Of a DNA stretch of 64,000 bases, positions 36,401 through 47,708 are shown one piece after another (position 1 is the stretch's first letter; every line of letters starts with the position of its first letter). Under the pieces are notes generated by a model. The model saw nothing but the letters and a program-made list of their open reading frames with translations, did not search any database and was not told the DNA's origin. The translations under genes and the position numbers were made by a program. The stretch comes from Ulva prolifera (lineage: Eukaryota > Chlorophyta > Ulvophyceae > Ulvales > Ulvaceae): positions 2,604,001 to 2,668,000 of the forward strand of contig CM041196.1 of assembly GCA_023078555.1 (NCBI GenBank), in the 5' to 3' direction.

Positions 36401-38275
36401 CTTAATTATCGTATGTTCCTCAGCCGTAAACGGCAATGGAGGACGCGACGAAGGCGTAACGTCCGGCGCGGTTTCAATCGTGTGTTCGATTATGGACCCA
36501 TCTGCAGCGGTCCGCACAGGTGGCAGACCGCCTGGAATCTGAGGCACCAAAACGTCCTTGAACTCGGCAAGTAGTTTGCGCATTTCCGGATCGTCAGCTC
36601 CAGGAGCTTGATCCTCTGTGACAGCGCGCAGTTCAGGCGTTACACAGGCCATGAACGCTTGCTGCACTTGCTCAGCTGGCAGATGTTTCACGTCTGCCGC
36701 AAACTGTTGAAACGTACAGAGTTCGATGAAATCGGACTCGAATTCTGGGACAGAATCCTCAGAGTGTGCGTGAAGCACGACAGTGCTGCCATTGTAATTA
36801 AGGCGCATAGTGCGTGCGTGTGGAGCTAGCACCGCATGGTGCGCATCCATGAAATCCATGCCGAGTATGGCATGAAACTGTGGCATGTCCACAACCAAGA
36901 AATGGTGTTTCGCTCGAAACGGCCCAAGCTGCACCCACATGGAGTGAACCTGTCCGATAATCGGCGCGGACGAGCCATTGGCCAGCTTGGCCGAAGAGGC
37001 ATATTCGCGAAAGCGAATTCCTCTTGTGTCACAGAATTCTTTCGAAATGAAAGAGTGTGACGCGCCGGTGTCGGCCAGGAAGAGGCAATACTCATGGAGT
37101 GCTTGCCCTTCGAAGGTCATAGACCGCTTGCCTAAAGGCAAAGAGCAAATGGTGATATCACCAAGCTCTGAAGCAGTGGATTTCTCCTTTCTGCTGAGCA
37201 TAGCCTTGCGGCCATGAGCGCCCGAAGGCTTCGCGTCCCGAACGGGAGGCTTCGAGCCACATTCTCTAGAGAGACGGGCTGGAGTGTGCTTAGCATCACT
37301 CGAGGGCAATTCAGACACGTCATAGACGAGATCATCATCACCGTAGGCACCCTCAAGGGGCGCGAACTCGTGTTCGAGTTCGGGGGACGGTTGTTTCCGA
37401 GCCTCGAAAACAACTCGCCCGGGCATAGCGAAAGTTAATTCGCTTGGGCCTTTTTCAACTGGCTTACCACGCCACTTACCCTCTTTCTTCAACTGAATCA
37501 CTCGCTTGCAATCGTCAGTATTATGCGATGTACTCTTGTGGTATGCACAGTACTTGCCAGTTTTCTGCAATGCATTGGCTTGCGGGGCCACGTTCTTACC
37601 GGGAGCACCGGCAGGAATCTTTCGATTCTTCAGACGTTCGCTGCGCTCAATGTCTTCAGCAATTTTAACAATTTCATCAAGCGTGTATGCGCGACCAGCA
37701 CGGATCTGCTCGTGGAAAACCAAGTCGGACAATGCCGGTTTGAGACCGTGGACAAATTGGTCCACGATGTCGCTGTCGGACAGACCAGTACCGTTCAACG
37801 CAATTTGCGACGACAACTGTAATAACGCCGTGTAATACTTGTTCACTGTATCCCCGTCATGTTGACGGAAGCGGCGAAACTGACGACGCAAATACGATGT
37901 ATCAATGTCCGAGGCACCGAAACGCTTCTTAAAAGCTTCGACAAAATCATCTAGCGTCGAGAACTCAAGAAACTTGAGCTGATACCACGTGGATGCTGGC
38001 GAACTCAGCGGAAAGCAACTTTGCACAGCAACTAGCTTGGCATACTCGGGAAGTGAACGTTCCAACGTGAATACTCGTTCGACACGTGCCAAGAAGTGTG
38101 ATGCATGCACACGAGTTTCAGGCGTACCAGTAAACTCGGGCAAAGAGAGAGTACCCTTTGGCAATAACTGGTTCAAAGTTGCAGCAGTCGTCGTACTAGT
38201 AGAAGGAACATTGTGGGACGATGGTGGATTACCTTGTCCTTGAGATCCGGAACCGGTGGGTTGGTTTTGGGACAT
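33449..38275 (-). CDS. Element 1 Gag-Pol polyprotein (Ty3/gypsy)
   Basis: The frame is open from 38458, but the likely start is the ATG at 38275 (MSQNQPTGSGSQ), just downstream of a TTTATTTATA box. Order, with residues counted from 38458: Gag with a retrotransposon-gag helical domain; a CAYH...HNTDDC knuckle at about 302-315; protease LADTGASHS at about 460; reverse transcriptase with IYLDDVCIFS at about 834; RNase H with VTDASNYAVG at about 986; integrase zinc region (H...H...CTKC) at about 1190-1230; the integrase catalytic triad in LDWLKG, IIGDRDTR and DGQTEQFHR; and a basic tail with a degenerate chromodomain-like stretch (EYFVVRHDGGVEWL). Gag and Pol are fused without a stop. No disabling break was seen, so the element may be coding-competent. 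Confidence 0.92.
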   Translation of the reverse strand: MSQNQPTGSGSQGQGNPPSSHNVPSTSTTTAATLNQLLPKGTLSLPEFTGTPETRVHASHFLARVERVFTLERSLPEYAKLVAVQSCFPLSSPASTWYQLKFLEFSTLDDFVEAFKKRFGASDIDTSYLRRQFRRFRQHDGDTVNKYYTALLQLSSQIALNGTGLSDSDIVDQFVHGLKPALSDLVFHEQIRAGRAYTLDEIVKIAEDIERSERLKNRKIPAGAPGKNVAPQANALQKTGKYCAYHKSTSHNTDDCKRVIQLKKEGKWRGKPVEKGPSELTFAMPGRVVFEARKQPSPELEHEFAPLEGAYGDDDLVYDVSELPSSDAKHTPARLSRECGSKPPVRDAKPSGAHGRKAMLSRKEKSTASELGDITICSLPLGKRSMTFEGQALHEYCLFLADTGASHSFISKEFCDTRGIRFREYASSAKLANGSSAPIIGQVHSMWVQLGPFRAKHHFLVVDMPQFHAILGMDFMDAHHAVLAPHARTMRLNYNGSTVVLHAHSEDSVPEFESDFIELCTFQQFAADVKHLPAEQVQQAFMACVTPELRAVTEDQAPGADDPEMRKLLAEFKDVLVPQIPGGLPPVRTAADGSIIEHTIETAPDVTPSSRPPLPFTAEEHTIIKQYIADFIAKGWIKPSLSPWAAPVLFVPKKPDPLTGKRSWRMVISYVKLNSKTLNRIAYRLPRTADLLTRMSGACYFSKLDLLDGYYQVRMKKEDIPKTAFTTPYGNFEFLVMPMGLCGAASTFQFLMDDAFRDNVRLPSGQYLSFLHFIAIYLDDVCIFSRSREEHLMHIRAVLQRLRERQLYVKPSKCMWLQTTIDFLGHIVSADGMAIDPLRGEALQRWPEPNNVSEVRSLLGTFGFWRAYIKNYADVAAPLTELTSKSTPWRWGDREQAALCKLKQAVLDAPVLMHPDTSKPFFVVTDASNYAVGASLEQEPVPEQRRPITFFSHSLNHAERNYPVHERELLAIVLALRVWRHFLYGSEFKVICQTDHRPLQHFMTQASLSARQVRWQQFLSEFNLTVKYIPGDSNDFADGLSRRPDLKLMIIGAVAPYDNWLSRIQTAVKQNRESYRLYKRALQGPVHVSKTSHFALHNGVLYYVRDKVHAVYVPDQGLLRRALLSEYHDSPLAGHFGWEKCYHAISQHYYWQSMRQDMKDYVLRCTKCQLNKPTVQPKPPLHPLEVPKGPFHTITLDWLKGLPTTAEGYDSVLNIVDKFSKWAIIVPIATHSTTKDTIRILWERVFSWVGLPEVIIGDRDTRLTASMMQALKSFLRVELRLSSGYHPQTDGQTEQFHRVFLTSLRSYVNQYQTDWERRVPAFLFAYHNTVHSATGYTPHTLLFGWCPRDLRAPLTGLTQSPHIDVEVWLHERVDEFAKVHLTLEDAQQGMIRAHKASDRAHVYQAGDMVKVSTKVLDVVRTSTQVPKLQPKYVGPFQVVTVSEHGTVTLNLPDAYSRIHNVFNVCDVRPWLHDGTTDIDVSYPALHPQPSYNPIVQILDRKRAAGRAPSRLSSLLDIPAEYFVVRHDGGVEWLHQSKLQEPEERKLLKLFERKFKRTEKLKCASVKSYGSSIIEEVEVDEDYGSDDEVDVVWENALHDYFGPDREGLS

Positions 38276-39134
38276 ATCTAGTTCCGGGTCGACGTATAAA
38301 TAAACACGAGGTGGACGATGGCTACCAGAACGAGTAGCACGACCGAATTCGAAGATCAAAGAGACCGTCATATTGCATGTTGCCTCGAGCACGTGCGCGT
38401 ACGCGTACGCGCTCTTGAAATGGGGCGCATGCGTGCTTGGGGTAGTGCTTGTGCACATGCATTCGAGATCGCAATCGCGAAAACTCGCGACACGGAATAT
38501 TCGAAGGACCTCTGTGGGACCTTACAGGGTTACTAAAGGACATACTAAGGTCCTAGAATTGTCGGTGGCCGCCGACAAATAGGAAAAGCTAGATGAGGCG
38601 TGCCGAGGGGGCGTAGCTAGCGCCCAACGTACGGATCTAGCGAGTAGACAATCGAAAATAGCTTCCAAACGACCAAAATTCATGATACTAGCGATGAGCC
38701 AGTATGGAACAAGCCCGTGTGTGCGGGGCTGCTCAGAAAATCAGCATTTGTGTGTGACGAGCGTGCTCTATGTGGGGTGCGGAGCACTCGCCCACACGTG
38801 AACAACGGCCCGGAGCAATCCGGCGCCGACATTCAAGACTTTGCGCCTTCCTAACGTATAACTTACTTGTCGACAGAAGTTAATCGCAGACGAAAAATCA
38901 CGGCAATTCGAGAATTCGTCCACAAAAACTAACACTCGTGCACATAGCAACACCATACGGGCGGCGTCACGGGAGCCCAACACAAGCAACCCGAGACACT
39001 CCGACTGGGGATCGTAAAATGACTCAGAAATGTTGTCGATAGTAGCAACAAAACTATCTTGATACGCGTGCATTTGAAGCATCGGGTTCAAACCTTTAAC
39101 CCCGTGGGGCATAGTGCACGCGATCAAAGTGAAA

Positions 39135-39150
39135 CTTCACCGATACCAAC
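39135..39150 (-). other. Element 1 primer-binding site
   Basis: On the minus strand, two bases after the 5' LTR, the sequence reads TGGTATCGGTGAAG. The TGG start and TGGTATC core fit priming by the 3' end of an initiator-Met-like tRNA. Elements 2 and 3 share the GGTATCG core at the same place. Confidence 0.7.
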
Positions 39151-39353
39151 TGAAGCCGTTGAGGATGGATAGTTATGTTTACACGAGATAACGATTGGAA
39201 TACTGAGTCGAAATCCGCAGGTAAACCGTGGCGTCTTGCCTTATGTACCTACTGTGTTCAGAACAGTGTCAGCTGTGCCAACCTGGCAGCAGCCCGCAGC
39301 GCTGCAGTACTCGAAATAACGAGGTACATTGCAGCTGCAGCGAAATGGCATCA
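39151..39353 (-). repeat. Element 1, 5' LTR (203 bp)
   Basis: It is the partner of 33167-33369. On the minus strand it starts TGATGCC and ends GGCTTCA. The promoter for the gag-pol transcript is expected here. Confidence 0.93.
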
Positions 39354-39735
39354 GTGCCACTACATATAGGCAACGGGCAGGTAACATGTGCTTCCAAGCA
39401 TCCAATCATGATGACGCTAGCCTCGCCTCTGTTGTGCATAGCACAGCGGGAGCGAGTTCCACCCAGCAACTACTGGCAGAGTATGCTGAAGTTGTTGCAT
39501 TTACAGAGTCTACTTGTTCTCGTATTAGGTAACAGAAGGCACGTCCAGAAAAGTAGGCAAGTCCACGCTCACTGCTCCGAACCTCAGCCACACAAGTGCT
39601 GCAAGATCGCGCTTCGCCGAGCGCCTACTAGATCGCCCATCCCAAATATCGGCTCGTTGTACAGATACATGTACACATTGCATTGTGCAATGGTCCATGA
39701 CGTGACATCGGTCCTGCTGAAGGCATTTGCCTGTT
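39354..39735 (-). pseudogene. 3' end of array gene copy B, between two retroelements
   Basis: These 382 bp match 31140-31525 of the array unit. They contain the C-terminal part of copy B's last exon, with the stop at 39584 after LQHLCG. The rest of copy B is at 56235-57093, separated by element 2. The gene is therefore split within exon 3. Confidence 0.8.
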
Positions 39736-40535
39736 TGTTGTAATGGCCAAGTATGTCTGCTCAGAAGCACACCTATTACAGATATGCAGGCACCAATTGT
39801 GGATACATGTGTATGTATCTCAGGCTATTGCCTTGCAAAACTTGAGCCAGGCGAAAGTATACCAAAGAATACCTCAGAATGCCAGCATGTACCACGTCAC
39901 AGCTGTGGACATGAGCTGCATGCATACAGCAACATGTGCATAATTCCACATGCTCAAAAGTGCCACTAGCATTCCTCAACATGTATAATCTCACATACCA
40001 ATCCCATGTATCATGCCACCTTTTGCCACAGCCTTTTGGCAGTGCGAAGTGCCAGCTCAGTGCATGACACGTCATGCATGCGGCGCATGCATACTCCTGG
40101 TCTGCGCTTGCGCACGCCAAGGGTGCAGCGTCAAAGACCATGCCAGCCAACCTACGTCTGCGTATCCATGCAGCACGATGTTGCTGCATTGGATTGACGG
40201 AGGATGATACAGGCCAAATCCCAATGCCCGCAGCAGATCGCCAGATCTCGCGGGATGCTGCACCCTGATCCGTACAGAGATCAACGAGCAGCGCGATTCC
40301 ACAGTTCCACAGAGCTATCAGTAAGCGAGGACAGCACAAAGCAGGGATGGGCCTGGGCACATATATTCCAAGTGTTTTGCTGTGATCGACACAATTACCT
40401 TTGGTCGATTGGGGCGCTTCTGTTCCAGTCATTCCATCGTGTGCGGCATCGTGTGTTGTTACCCCTGTCTCTCTCCTGTCGTTTCTGTACGCTCGCTAGG
40501 GTGCCCAGCTCCCTGCGCTACCCGACAAGTCAACA
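39736..40535 (+). repeat. Element 2, 5' LTR (800 bp)
   Basis: It is nearly identical to 55435-56234. Directly after it is GGTATCGGTGAGG (40536-40548), the primer-binding site; gag begins at 40559. A 218-codon antisense open frame occurs in both LTRs, but nothing supports its expression. Confidence 0.94.
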
Positions 40536-40792
40536 GGTATCGGTGAGGCTTCTCTGCCATGGCCGATCCTAGCGAGTATAGTCAGTTTTATGCGTCTGTC
40601 GTTCAGCCTCCAGATGACGATGGCGTACCTCCCGACCTCATCCAACTGTCAGGCTTCGACGCTTTGCAAGCAGCAGAGCGCGAGGCAATCCGCCTGGCCA
40701 TATCCCTCCTGCTGACACTTACGAAGGCTTTCTTCGAAGCGACTCGACGCTCGTCTGTCGAGGTGCTGAAGTCGTACGGCCAGGCTTCCCGC

Positions 40793-41138
40793 TGTCACAA
40801 TGCATGAGCCTGCGGGCAGCAGTGGTGACAGGTGCACCCATGCACGGACGATCCGCGGATCCAGTGTAGGGGTAAGCCGCCAGTTAGGATTGTCTCGATG
40901 TAGTGAGAGAGATCGTGCGAGGGTTTCCCGCCGTAACCTTGAGTGTTCAGTGTGCATATAAGCATGTGCACACTGAGATCTGTAACCATTCTCTTTACTG
41001 TTTCACGGTATTAGCACTTCCTTTCAACATCTCTCGGTTCTACCTCTGTGCGCAGCAGGTATGAGATGTTGGCTGTCCTGACCTGACCTGAACAAGGACT
41101 GCGCGTCCTGACCTGCACATAAGATAGCTTTTCTGACA
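40793..41138 (+). repeat. Element 3, 5' LTR (346 bp)
   Basis: It is identical to the 3' copy. It is followed directly by TGGTATCGATGATG (41139-41152), the primer-binding site. A TATA-like GTGCATATAAG lies at about 40954-40964. Confidence 0.95.
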
Positions 41139-41444
41139 TGGTATCGATGATGTTAGCGTTATGTCTGTTTATGGTCTTGTTCAAGAAAGCCGTCGGCCAA
41201 TGTCTGCGCGCAGACACGGCGGGCATTCCACTGTTCCGCCGGCGCTCAGACTGCGGTCAAAAGCGCAGGAATCATTTAGCTCTCTCGTAGTATATTGTTG
41301 TTAGACACAATTCGAGAAGCTTGTTTTAATGATTAGCGCTGAGAAAAGCGAACGCGTTCGCTTGTTTTCTCAACCTGTTTGCTTGCGAGCAATCCCACTG
41401 GTTAGTTGCTGCGCGCGACAAACAACCATCTGTCCTGATGCAGG

Positions 41445-44400
41445 ATGTCTCTTTCTAACGCCAACTCCAACGCCGACGCTCCTCGCGAGGAGAGGCGTGA
41501 CGATGCTGACCAGCAGCCTCTCGTCGACAGGGACGCTGACCAGCAGCTCCCTGACGGAGAACAGCCTGCGGGTATGTTGCTCCGGGGCGGACGAATTGTC
41601 CGGCCACTACCCTCTTCCCATACTGGGCAGAGCAGTCAACAGGTGCCTTTTTCCTCTCATGCTGTGGACGATCTTGGTCACGCTGAGTCACTCATATCAC
41701 TCGAGACGTTAACCGAGGCGCTGCGCGCATCTCGGGGACGTAGCGAACCTGATTTGACTAAAGGGAAATTGCCTGATTGGAATTACAAGACTGAAAGTTT
41801 CGTTGCGTACGAACAGAAAGTCTTTTTGTGGTTAGGTCAGTTCGAGTTAGATCATTTGTTGCAGCACGCACCGTCTGCGGACGAACAGCGTGTTCATGCT
41901 AGGGCGAGGACACAGGTCCTAATGTCTTTGCCTGACGCGGATAGGACGACTGTCTATCGCATGTCACACTTGTGTGAAGCATGGTCTTACTTGACTGCCA
42001 AGTACAGACCTAGCACTGAAGCCGAGATCCACAGACTGTGGAGTCGGTTCAATTCTTTGTCACAACACAATAAAGATGTCGCGACATATTGTGGTGAGGT
42101 GATGAGTGTTTACACTCAACTGGAGGCACTAGGTGCCGATGTGGGCCAGCGATGGCTTCGATTGAAACTGTTAGAGGTGGGGGAGGAGTTCAACGCTGTG
42201 CGCGGCGAAGTTCAACACTCCTCCCCTCATGTGATAATATCGCGTTTAACTGAGCATGCTGATTTGCTCAAACAACAGCGGTCGCTGCAGGCTAGGTCTG
42301 GGGCGCCCGCGGGCAAACCAGGCCATGGCTGGCGCAAGCAGCCCCGTGGTGACGGTCCTGTGGTCGCTGCTCTCGCAGCTGGCCAGGCTCCTCGCGAGGA
42401 GACCAGGACCTGTTTCTTCTGCAAGAAGAAGGGACACTTGCGTGCGAACTGCCCCCAACGCAAACAGGCTGCGGCCAGAGATGTTTGCACTATTGAAATG
42501 CCTGCCAAGTACCCACAGCCGGACGCGTCCATGCCGTGGAATATCATTGTTGATAGTGGGTCGGACATGCATATAGTAGGAAATCGGGAAATGTTCACTG
42601 AGTACGGCCCGTGTCAGAAAGTTGCCAATCTCGCGGGACCAGGGCAGCTTTCTATCATGGGTAGGGGAACCATTCAGGTGAACCTGGGTACTTATGTGGA
42701 CAAGCATGGGAACACGCACCCACTGGATGTGGAAATCCCCGGTGTTTACTATGCTCCCGAATGTCCGTACAACCTGCTCAGCACGATGGGTCTTAGATCA
42801 GAGCAGATGTTCCTAGACACGCGTAGGAATGTGTTATATGTCCCTGGTCTGGGTGATATGGCTACCGACATAGAGGACGATGCCAAATATCAGGAACTAG
42901 ATATGGATGGTCACCCTGTCTTTGCATTCAAAATGGCAGTAGAGACCAAACCCATTCTTGTCGGTGCGCCTGTCAATAGGGGGGTAGTCTGGTCTAACCA
43001 GAGCAGTCCGACCTCAGTTATTGAGGATCAACAGCAGTGGCATCATATGGCGGTTGCGGCCATTGACCTGAAGCGACCCAATGCTGGGGGAGCTGAGGTC
43101 CCATATGATGCATACTTGCTGGAACCTGCTTTTATAGCACATTTGTCTTTCCACCAGTCAAATTGGGTCCTCAAGCGCATGCAGTCTAACAGTGACTTTT
43201 ATGGTCATTTGAATTTGGATGTCGATTCCGAGCCACTAGGGAATCGATGTCACGGCTGCAGAATTGGCAGAGTGCCTGCGGGCAAGTTTTCCGCCAATGA
43301 TCGTGCGCTCATGGGCCAGGCCAAGTGGCCTGGTGAGCAACTGCACGCCGATTTAGCTGGTCCTGTCTCTCCGATAGGAATTGGTGGTGTGAAATATGTT
43401 TTGTTTGTGATGTGTGCCTTTACCCGTTATACTTTCGTGGTAGGTCTGCGCAAAAAGAGTGAGGCTGCGGCCATGATCTCTTATATTATTGAACGCATTC
43501 GGGTGAATGTGGTGAAGCCGGGTGAACCGGGTGTGCGCATCCTACACACCGACAAAGGGGGAGAGTTTATGGTCGCGGCCTTAAAGCTCTACCTCCAGCG
43601 TCGTGGCATCACTCACCGCTTGACCCCCACAGCCGCTCATCGCTGTAATGGCATGATCGAGAGGAGGATCGGAGTGGCCTTTGAGTCACTCCGTGCTGTG
43701 CTGCTCGCGAGCGGCCTGCCTCTGTTCCTGTGGATAGAATGCCTCGCCAGCGTTGTCCATGGTCACAATCTCACGCCATCGTCGGCATTGTACCATGACA
43801 AACTGGCGAGCATCCTCAAGGGCCTGAAAGCTCAGCATGCTGTCAATGCGTCTGCGGACGTTGACGAAGCTGAAAAGAGCCTGGGGAAAGGTAAGCGCAT
43901 GAAAAAGGCCGAGCGCGATAAGTTGAGGGATGAGGAGAAACGCAAGTACAAGTTGCTTGCGACGACAGAATTAGATGAGTTTTTAGTGCGGTCTTGTGAT
44001 AAGGATATCATTCCTTATATGTCCTTTTTCCGAGACACCTCCGTTGAGGTGTTCCAAGATCTGCTGCGGCAGCAGCGTCCATGGGGGGTTGAAGTGTATG
44101 CATACCCTAGGGATGACAAGCTACGGAAGTTGTCCCCGCGGGGTGTGCCTGCATACTGGGTCGGGGCTGGGTTGGGCCCCAGCATGCAGCGTGTGTACGC
44201 CCAGGACGTTCCTGGGGGTAGGGTTTTTGTTGTGCGTCAGGTGATGTGCACTGCGGATCAGATGATCCGGCACGTACGCAAGTACGATGCGTCCGCCGTT
44301 GTGGACAAGAGGGAACCTGAGGAGTTTGCGAACTCCTATACGGTTGCTTTCGAGGGGGACGATGAGGGTGAGCGTGTGACTGACGCCGATGTCCCTCCTT

Positions 44401-47003
44401 TCGCGGCAGAGCACACGTATGATGGGGGAGTGCTGCGCCGTCTGCGTGACCAGCTGCACACCCCCCCTGGTCATGGTAGGGTCCCTGTCATGGAAATGAC
44501 ATTCCGGCAGGACAACCCTGACCCTGATCCTACTGCGTACTCTCCACGATTTGGAGCTGGCTCCTCTGCGGAGATAATCCGACGTGACCCTGCTAGGGCA
44601 ACGCCGGAAATAGCCAGAACAGCTTTGCACCGCACGCGTGCAATGTCCAGAGCTGCTGCTCACCCTGCCGTCCCTGCCCCCCCTCGTGTTCACGGCGAAG
44701 TGCATCACCCTGTCGCCACGCCCTCTCGCACCGCGCGGTATGTTGTCACGCGCAATGCTGTGTTGCACGACCCTGGTGTAGAAGTTGCGTTCCCCATTCC
44801 AATGTCTGTCAGTGCGTCTGATGACGACATGGAGGATCCGTCCGATGATGACAGCCATGGCATCTATGACGACGATGACGAACAGCGCATGGACTACACC
44901 GTCTCAGATGATGAAAGAGCTGCGGCTCATCAGAATCTGGAGGCTCAGCGGGTCCGTTCCGGGAGTAATTCGGCAGCGGCCTCAGCATCTGGCGCGGGGG
45001 CAGTTGCTCAGCCCTTGCGAGGACCTGAGGCGCCGAGGCCCTTCTGGGAGGATGAGCCAGATGAGGTGGAGACCGGGTCCGAATTAGGGGGAGAGGATCC
45101 GGACCCCTCAGCCGCAGTTGGGGTTGATTTGCCTGACGAGGTGAGGGCCATTCCAGCCGCCTTGCCTCGTATTAAAATCAATCCTCTTGTACGCAGACGC
45201 CTTGTTCCATTGGCTGCGGATGTAGCAGCTGTGCATATGAATGAGCCTGCGGGCTCTAATGCTAGTAGTGAAACAGTTATTGCTGCTATTGAAGTTTCAG
45301 CTTGTAGCCAGGACACATCAGCCGCGGCTGACTGTGGAGTGTCCTGTGCAGGCCTGAAGCCTCAGCATGTGGAGTCTGGTGAGCAGCAGAGTGTTCAGCG
45401 TCGTGGGTCGCGCCGAGCAGCTGCCGCCAGGAAGCAGAAGGCCTCCTCCGACCCTGATATGCCTTCTATGAAGGAAGGACTTGCGGGTCCGGACAGGGAT
45501 GCATGGCTGCGCGCCATGCAGGAGGAGGTAGATGCACTGGGTGAGCACGGAACCTTCGGGTTGTGCTATCTGCCTGCGGGCAAACGGGCTATCTCGGGCA
45601 AATGGGTGCTCAAGATCAAGCGTGGGCCTGCTGGCGAGGTTCAGCGGTATAAGGCACGATATGTAGCTCGTGGTTTTTCTCAGGTAGAAGGTATAGACTT
45701 TTTTGAGACTTGGTCTCCTGTCGGTAGTTATGCGACACTGCGTGTGTTGCTGTCAGTTGCTGCTCAGGAAGACTTAGAGATTAGACACATAGACATTCAG
45801 TGCGCTTTTCTGAATGGTGAGCTAGAAGAAGAAGTGTTCGTTGAACAGCCCCCGTTCTTCACTGACGGGACAGCACGTGTCTGGAGATTGCATAAAACCC
45901 TGTATGGCCTAAAGCAAGCTGCTCGCGAGTGGCATAAAGCTTTAATCAAGGTCTTAGCTGAGATGGGATTTGTGTGCGCACAAAGTGATCCCGGACTGTA
46001 TGTCAGAACATCTGGTCGCTGCTTTATTTTCTAATGGGTCGATGACTTGTTCATATTTAGTGGCTCTGCGGGGTTACAAGAACTTGTCGACATCATTCTC
46101 ACGAAATTTGAGGGCAGAGATTTAGGTGAACTTGCATGGGCACTTGGCACAGAGATCATGCGTGATCGCAAGGCCAAAACAATCATCATGACACAACGAA
46201 ACAAAATTCGAAACTTACTTGAAAAGTACAGTATGTCTGACTGTCGTAAATCTCCCACTCCCTTAGTGCCGCGGCAACAACTAAGGAGTGCGAAAGAGCA
46301 TCCTGACCTGGAGAAAGCCAGTGCTGCTGAGCATTCCAGGTTCATGAGTGCTGTAGGAAGCATCCAGTATATTGCAGGAGTGACACGACCTGACCTGAGC
46401 TATGTGGCACATGCCCTGGCCCGGCACATGTCTAGTAGTTTAAAGGAACATTGGTCTGCCGTGCAACATGTTCTGAGATACCTGCAGTCCACAAAGAATT
46501 TAGGAATAAAGTTTATAGGCTCTGAGGGACATGGGTGTTTGTTAGAGGCTTATTCAGATGCAGATTTTGCGAACTCTGCTGATCTGAAAAGCGTGTCTGG
46601 TATGGTTATTCGGGTGCATGGGAACTGTGTTCTCTGGCGTTCGAAGAAACAGAGTATAGTGGCTGGGGATACAACAGAGGCTGAACTCATCGCGATGAGT
46701 GCAACAGCCAACGAGTTGATGTGGGTAAAGCAGTTGCTTCTCGATCTGAAACTCGTCCCACACAAGCCGACTCTGTGGGGTGACAATAAGAGTGCCAATA
46801 TCTTGGCTGTGAATGCTGTGTCCACTGACAGATCCAAGCACATTCGTGTGCGGCACTTGCGAGTGCGGGAATATGTCCAGATGGATGAACTTAAGGTAGC
46901 ATGGGTTGGTACTGTCGATCAGTTAGCAGATGTGTTTACTAAAGTGCTGCCCGGACCTGCTTTGCTAGAAGTTCGTAATAAACTCCAGCTAGTGGAGACA
47001 TAG
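41445..47003 (+). pseudogene. Element 3 Gag-Pol polyprotein (copia) with premature TAA
   Basis: ATG 41445 opens 1853 codons to the TAG at 47001-47003, with one internal TAA at 46032-46034. Order: Gag with a canonical zinc knuckle CFFCKKKGHLRANC at about residue 323; protease IVDSGSD at about 367; integrase zinc region (HLSFHQ...CHGC) at about 565-603; integrase catalytic residues in HADLAGP, LHTDKGGEF and NGMIERR; an acidic/Ser-rich linker; reverse transcriptase from about 1386 (KWVLKIKRG, HIDIQCAFLNGELEEEV); and RNase H (AYSDADFANSADLKSVSGM, LWGDNKSA). The TAA sits immediately before WVDDLFIF, the position of the catalytic YVDD-type motif, so normal translation would lose the active site and RNase H. 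The rest is intact, so the nonsense change is recent, or the stop is read through. Confidence 0.93.
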
Positions 47004-47007
47004 CAGG

Positions 47008-47020
47008 GTTTATGGGGGAG
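47008..47020 (+). other. Element 3 polypurine tract
   Basis: TTTATGGGGGAG abuts the 3' LTR at 47021, the expected place and composition for plus-strand priming. Confidence 0.75.
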
Positions 47021-47366
47021 TGTCACAATGCATGAGCCTGCGGGCAGCAGTGGTGACAGGTGCACCCATGCACGGACGATCCGCGGATCCAGTGTAGGGG
47101 TAAGCCGCCAGTTAGGATTGTCTCGATGTAGTGAGAGAGATCGTGCGAGGGTTTCCCGCCGTAACCTTGAGTGTTCAGTGTGCATATAAGCATGTGCACA
47201 CTGAGATCTGTAACCATTCTCTTTACTGTTTCACGGTATTAGCACTTCCTTTCAACATCTCTCGGTTCTACCTCTGTGCGCAGCAGGTATGAGATGTTGG
47301 CTGTCCTGACCTGACCTGAACAAGGACTGCGCGTCCTGACCTGCACATAAGATAGCTTTTCTGACA
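47021..47366 (+). repeat. Element 3, 3' LTR (346 bp)
   Basis: It is identical to 40793-41138 and is followed by the CCCGC target duplication. Confidence 0.95.
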
Positions 47367-47708
47367 CCCGCACCCTACTCCAGATGCTCGTCCAAAGCAC
47401 CACCGACCAGACGCCCCCTCCGTTCGAAGCTCTTCGACGAAGGTCCCACCTGAATGGCGACCAAGTGCGCGAGCAGCTGCGAGCAGCCACTGCGACAACC
47501 TGCGCCTCCAACTGGGGTCCACCTGTGGGCTGCGTGCGCGATCTTCTCTCCGTCAGCGCGATGGCCTTCTACACCTGGACTGGGGGCGCCCTCGCTGCCA
47601 CCATTCTGGACTTCGTATATTCCTTCTCTACAGATGCTGCTGCCTGGGCAACCGTATGGCTACAGTGTCCTGTGGACCACTCCCACCTGGACTTCCCTGC
47701 CCTCGCCT

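Larger units (their letters stand above)
33167..39353 (-). mobile_element. Ty3/gypsy LTR retrotransposon (element 1)
   Basis: This is a full-length 6.19-kb element on the minus strand, inserted in array unit B. The 203-bp LTRs (33167-33369, 39151-39353) begin TG and end CA and differ at three positions I could count. It has a single gag-pol frame. Compared with the empty site in other units (GTCAGCC|ACTAC), the flanks are CAGCC on the left and GTGCC on the right, so only GCC is clearly duplicated. It lies 382 bp from element 2 in the same host unit. Confidence 0.93.
40793..47366 (+). mobile_element. Ty1/copia LTR retrotransposon (element 3), nested in element 2
   Basis: The 346-bp LTRs (40793-41138 and 47021-47366) were identical when I read them side by side, with inverted ends TGTCA/TGACA. 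A perfect 5-bp target duplication CCCGC lies at 40788-40792 and 47367-47371. Identical LTRs make this the youngest insertion. The 6.57-kb element has one long gag-pol frame in copia order (integrase before reverse transcriptase), broken by a single stop in the reverse transcriptase. Confidence 0.96.

Noticed and set aside
39776..40432. A 218-codon antisense frame in both chromovirus LTRs
   Set aside because: It is present in both LTRs simply because they are copies, it is antisense to the element, and it has no recognisable domain.
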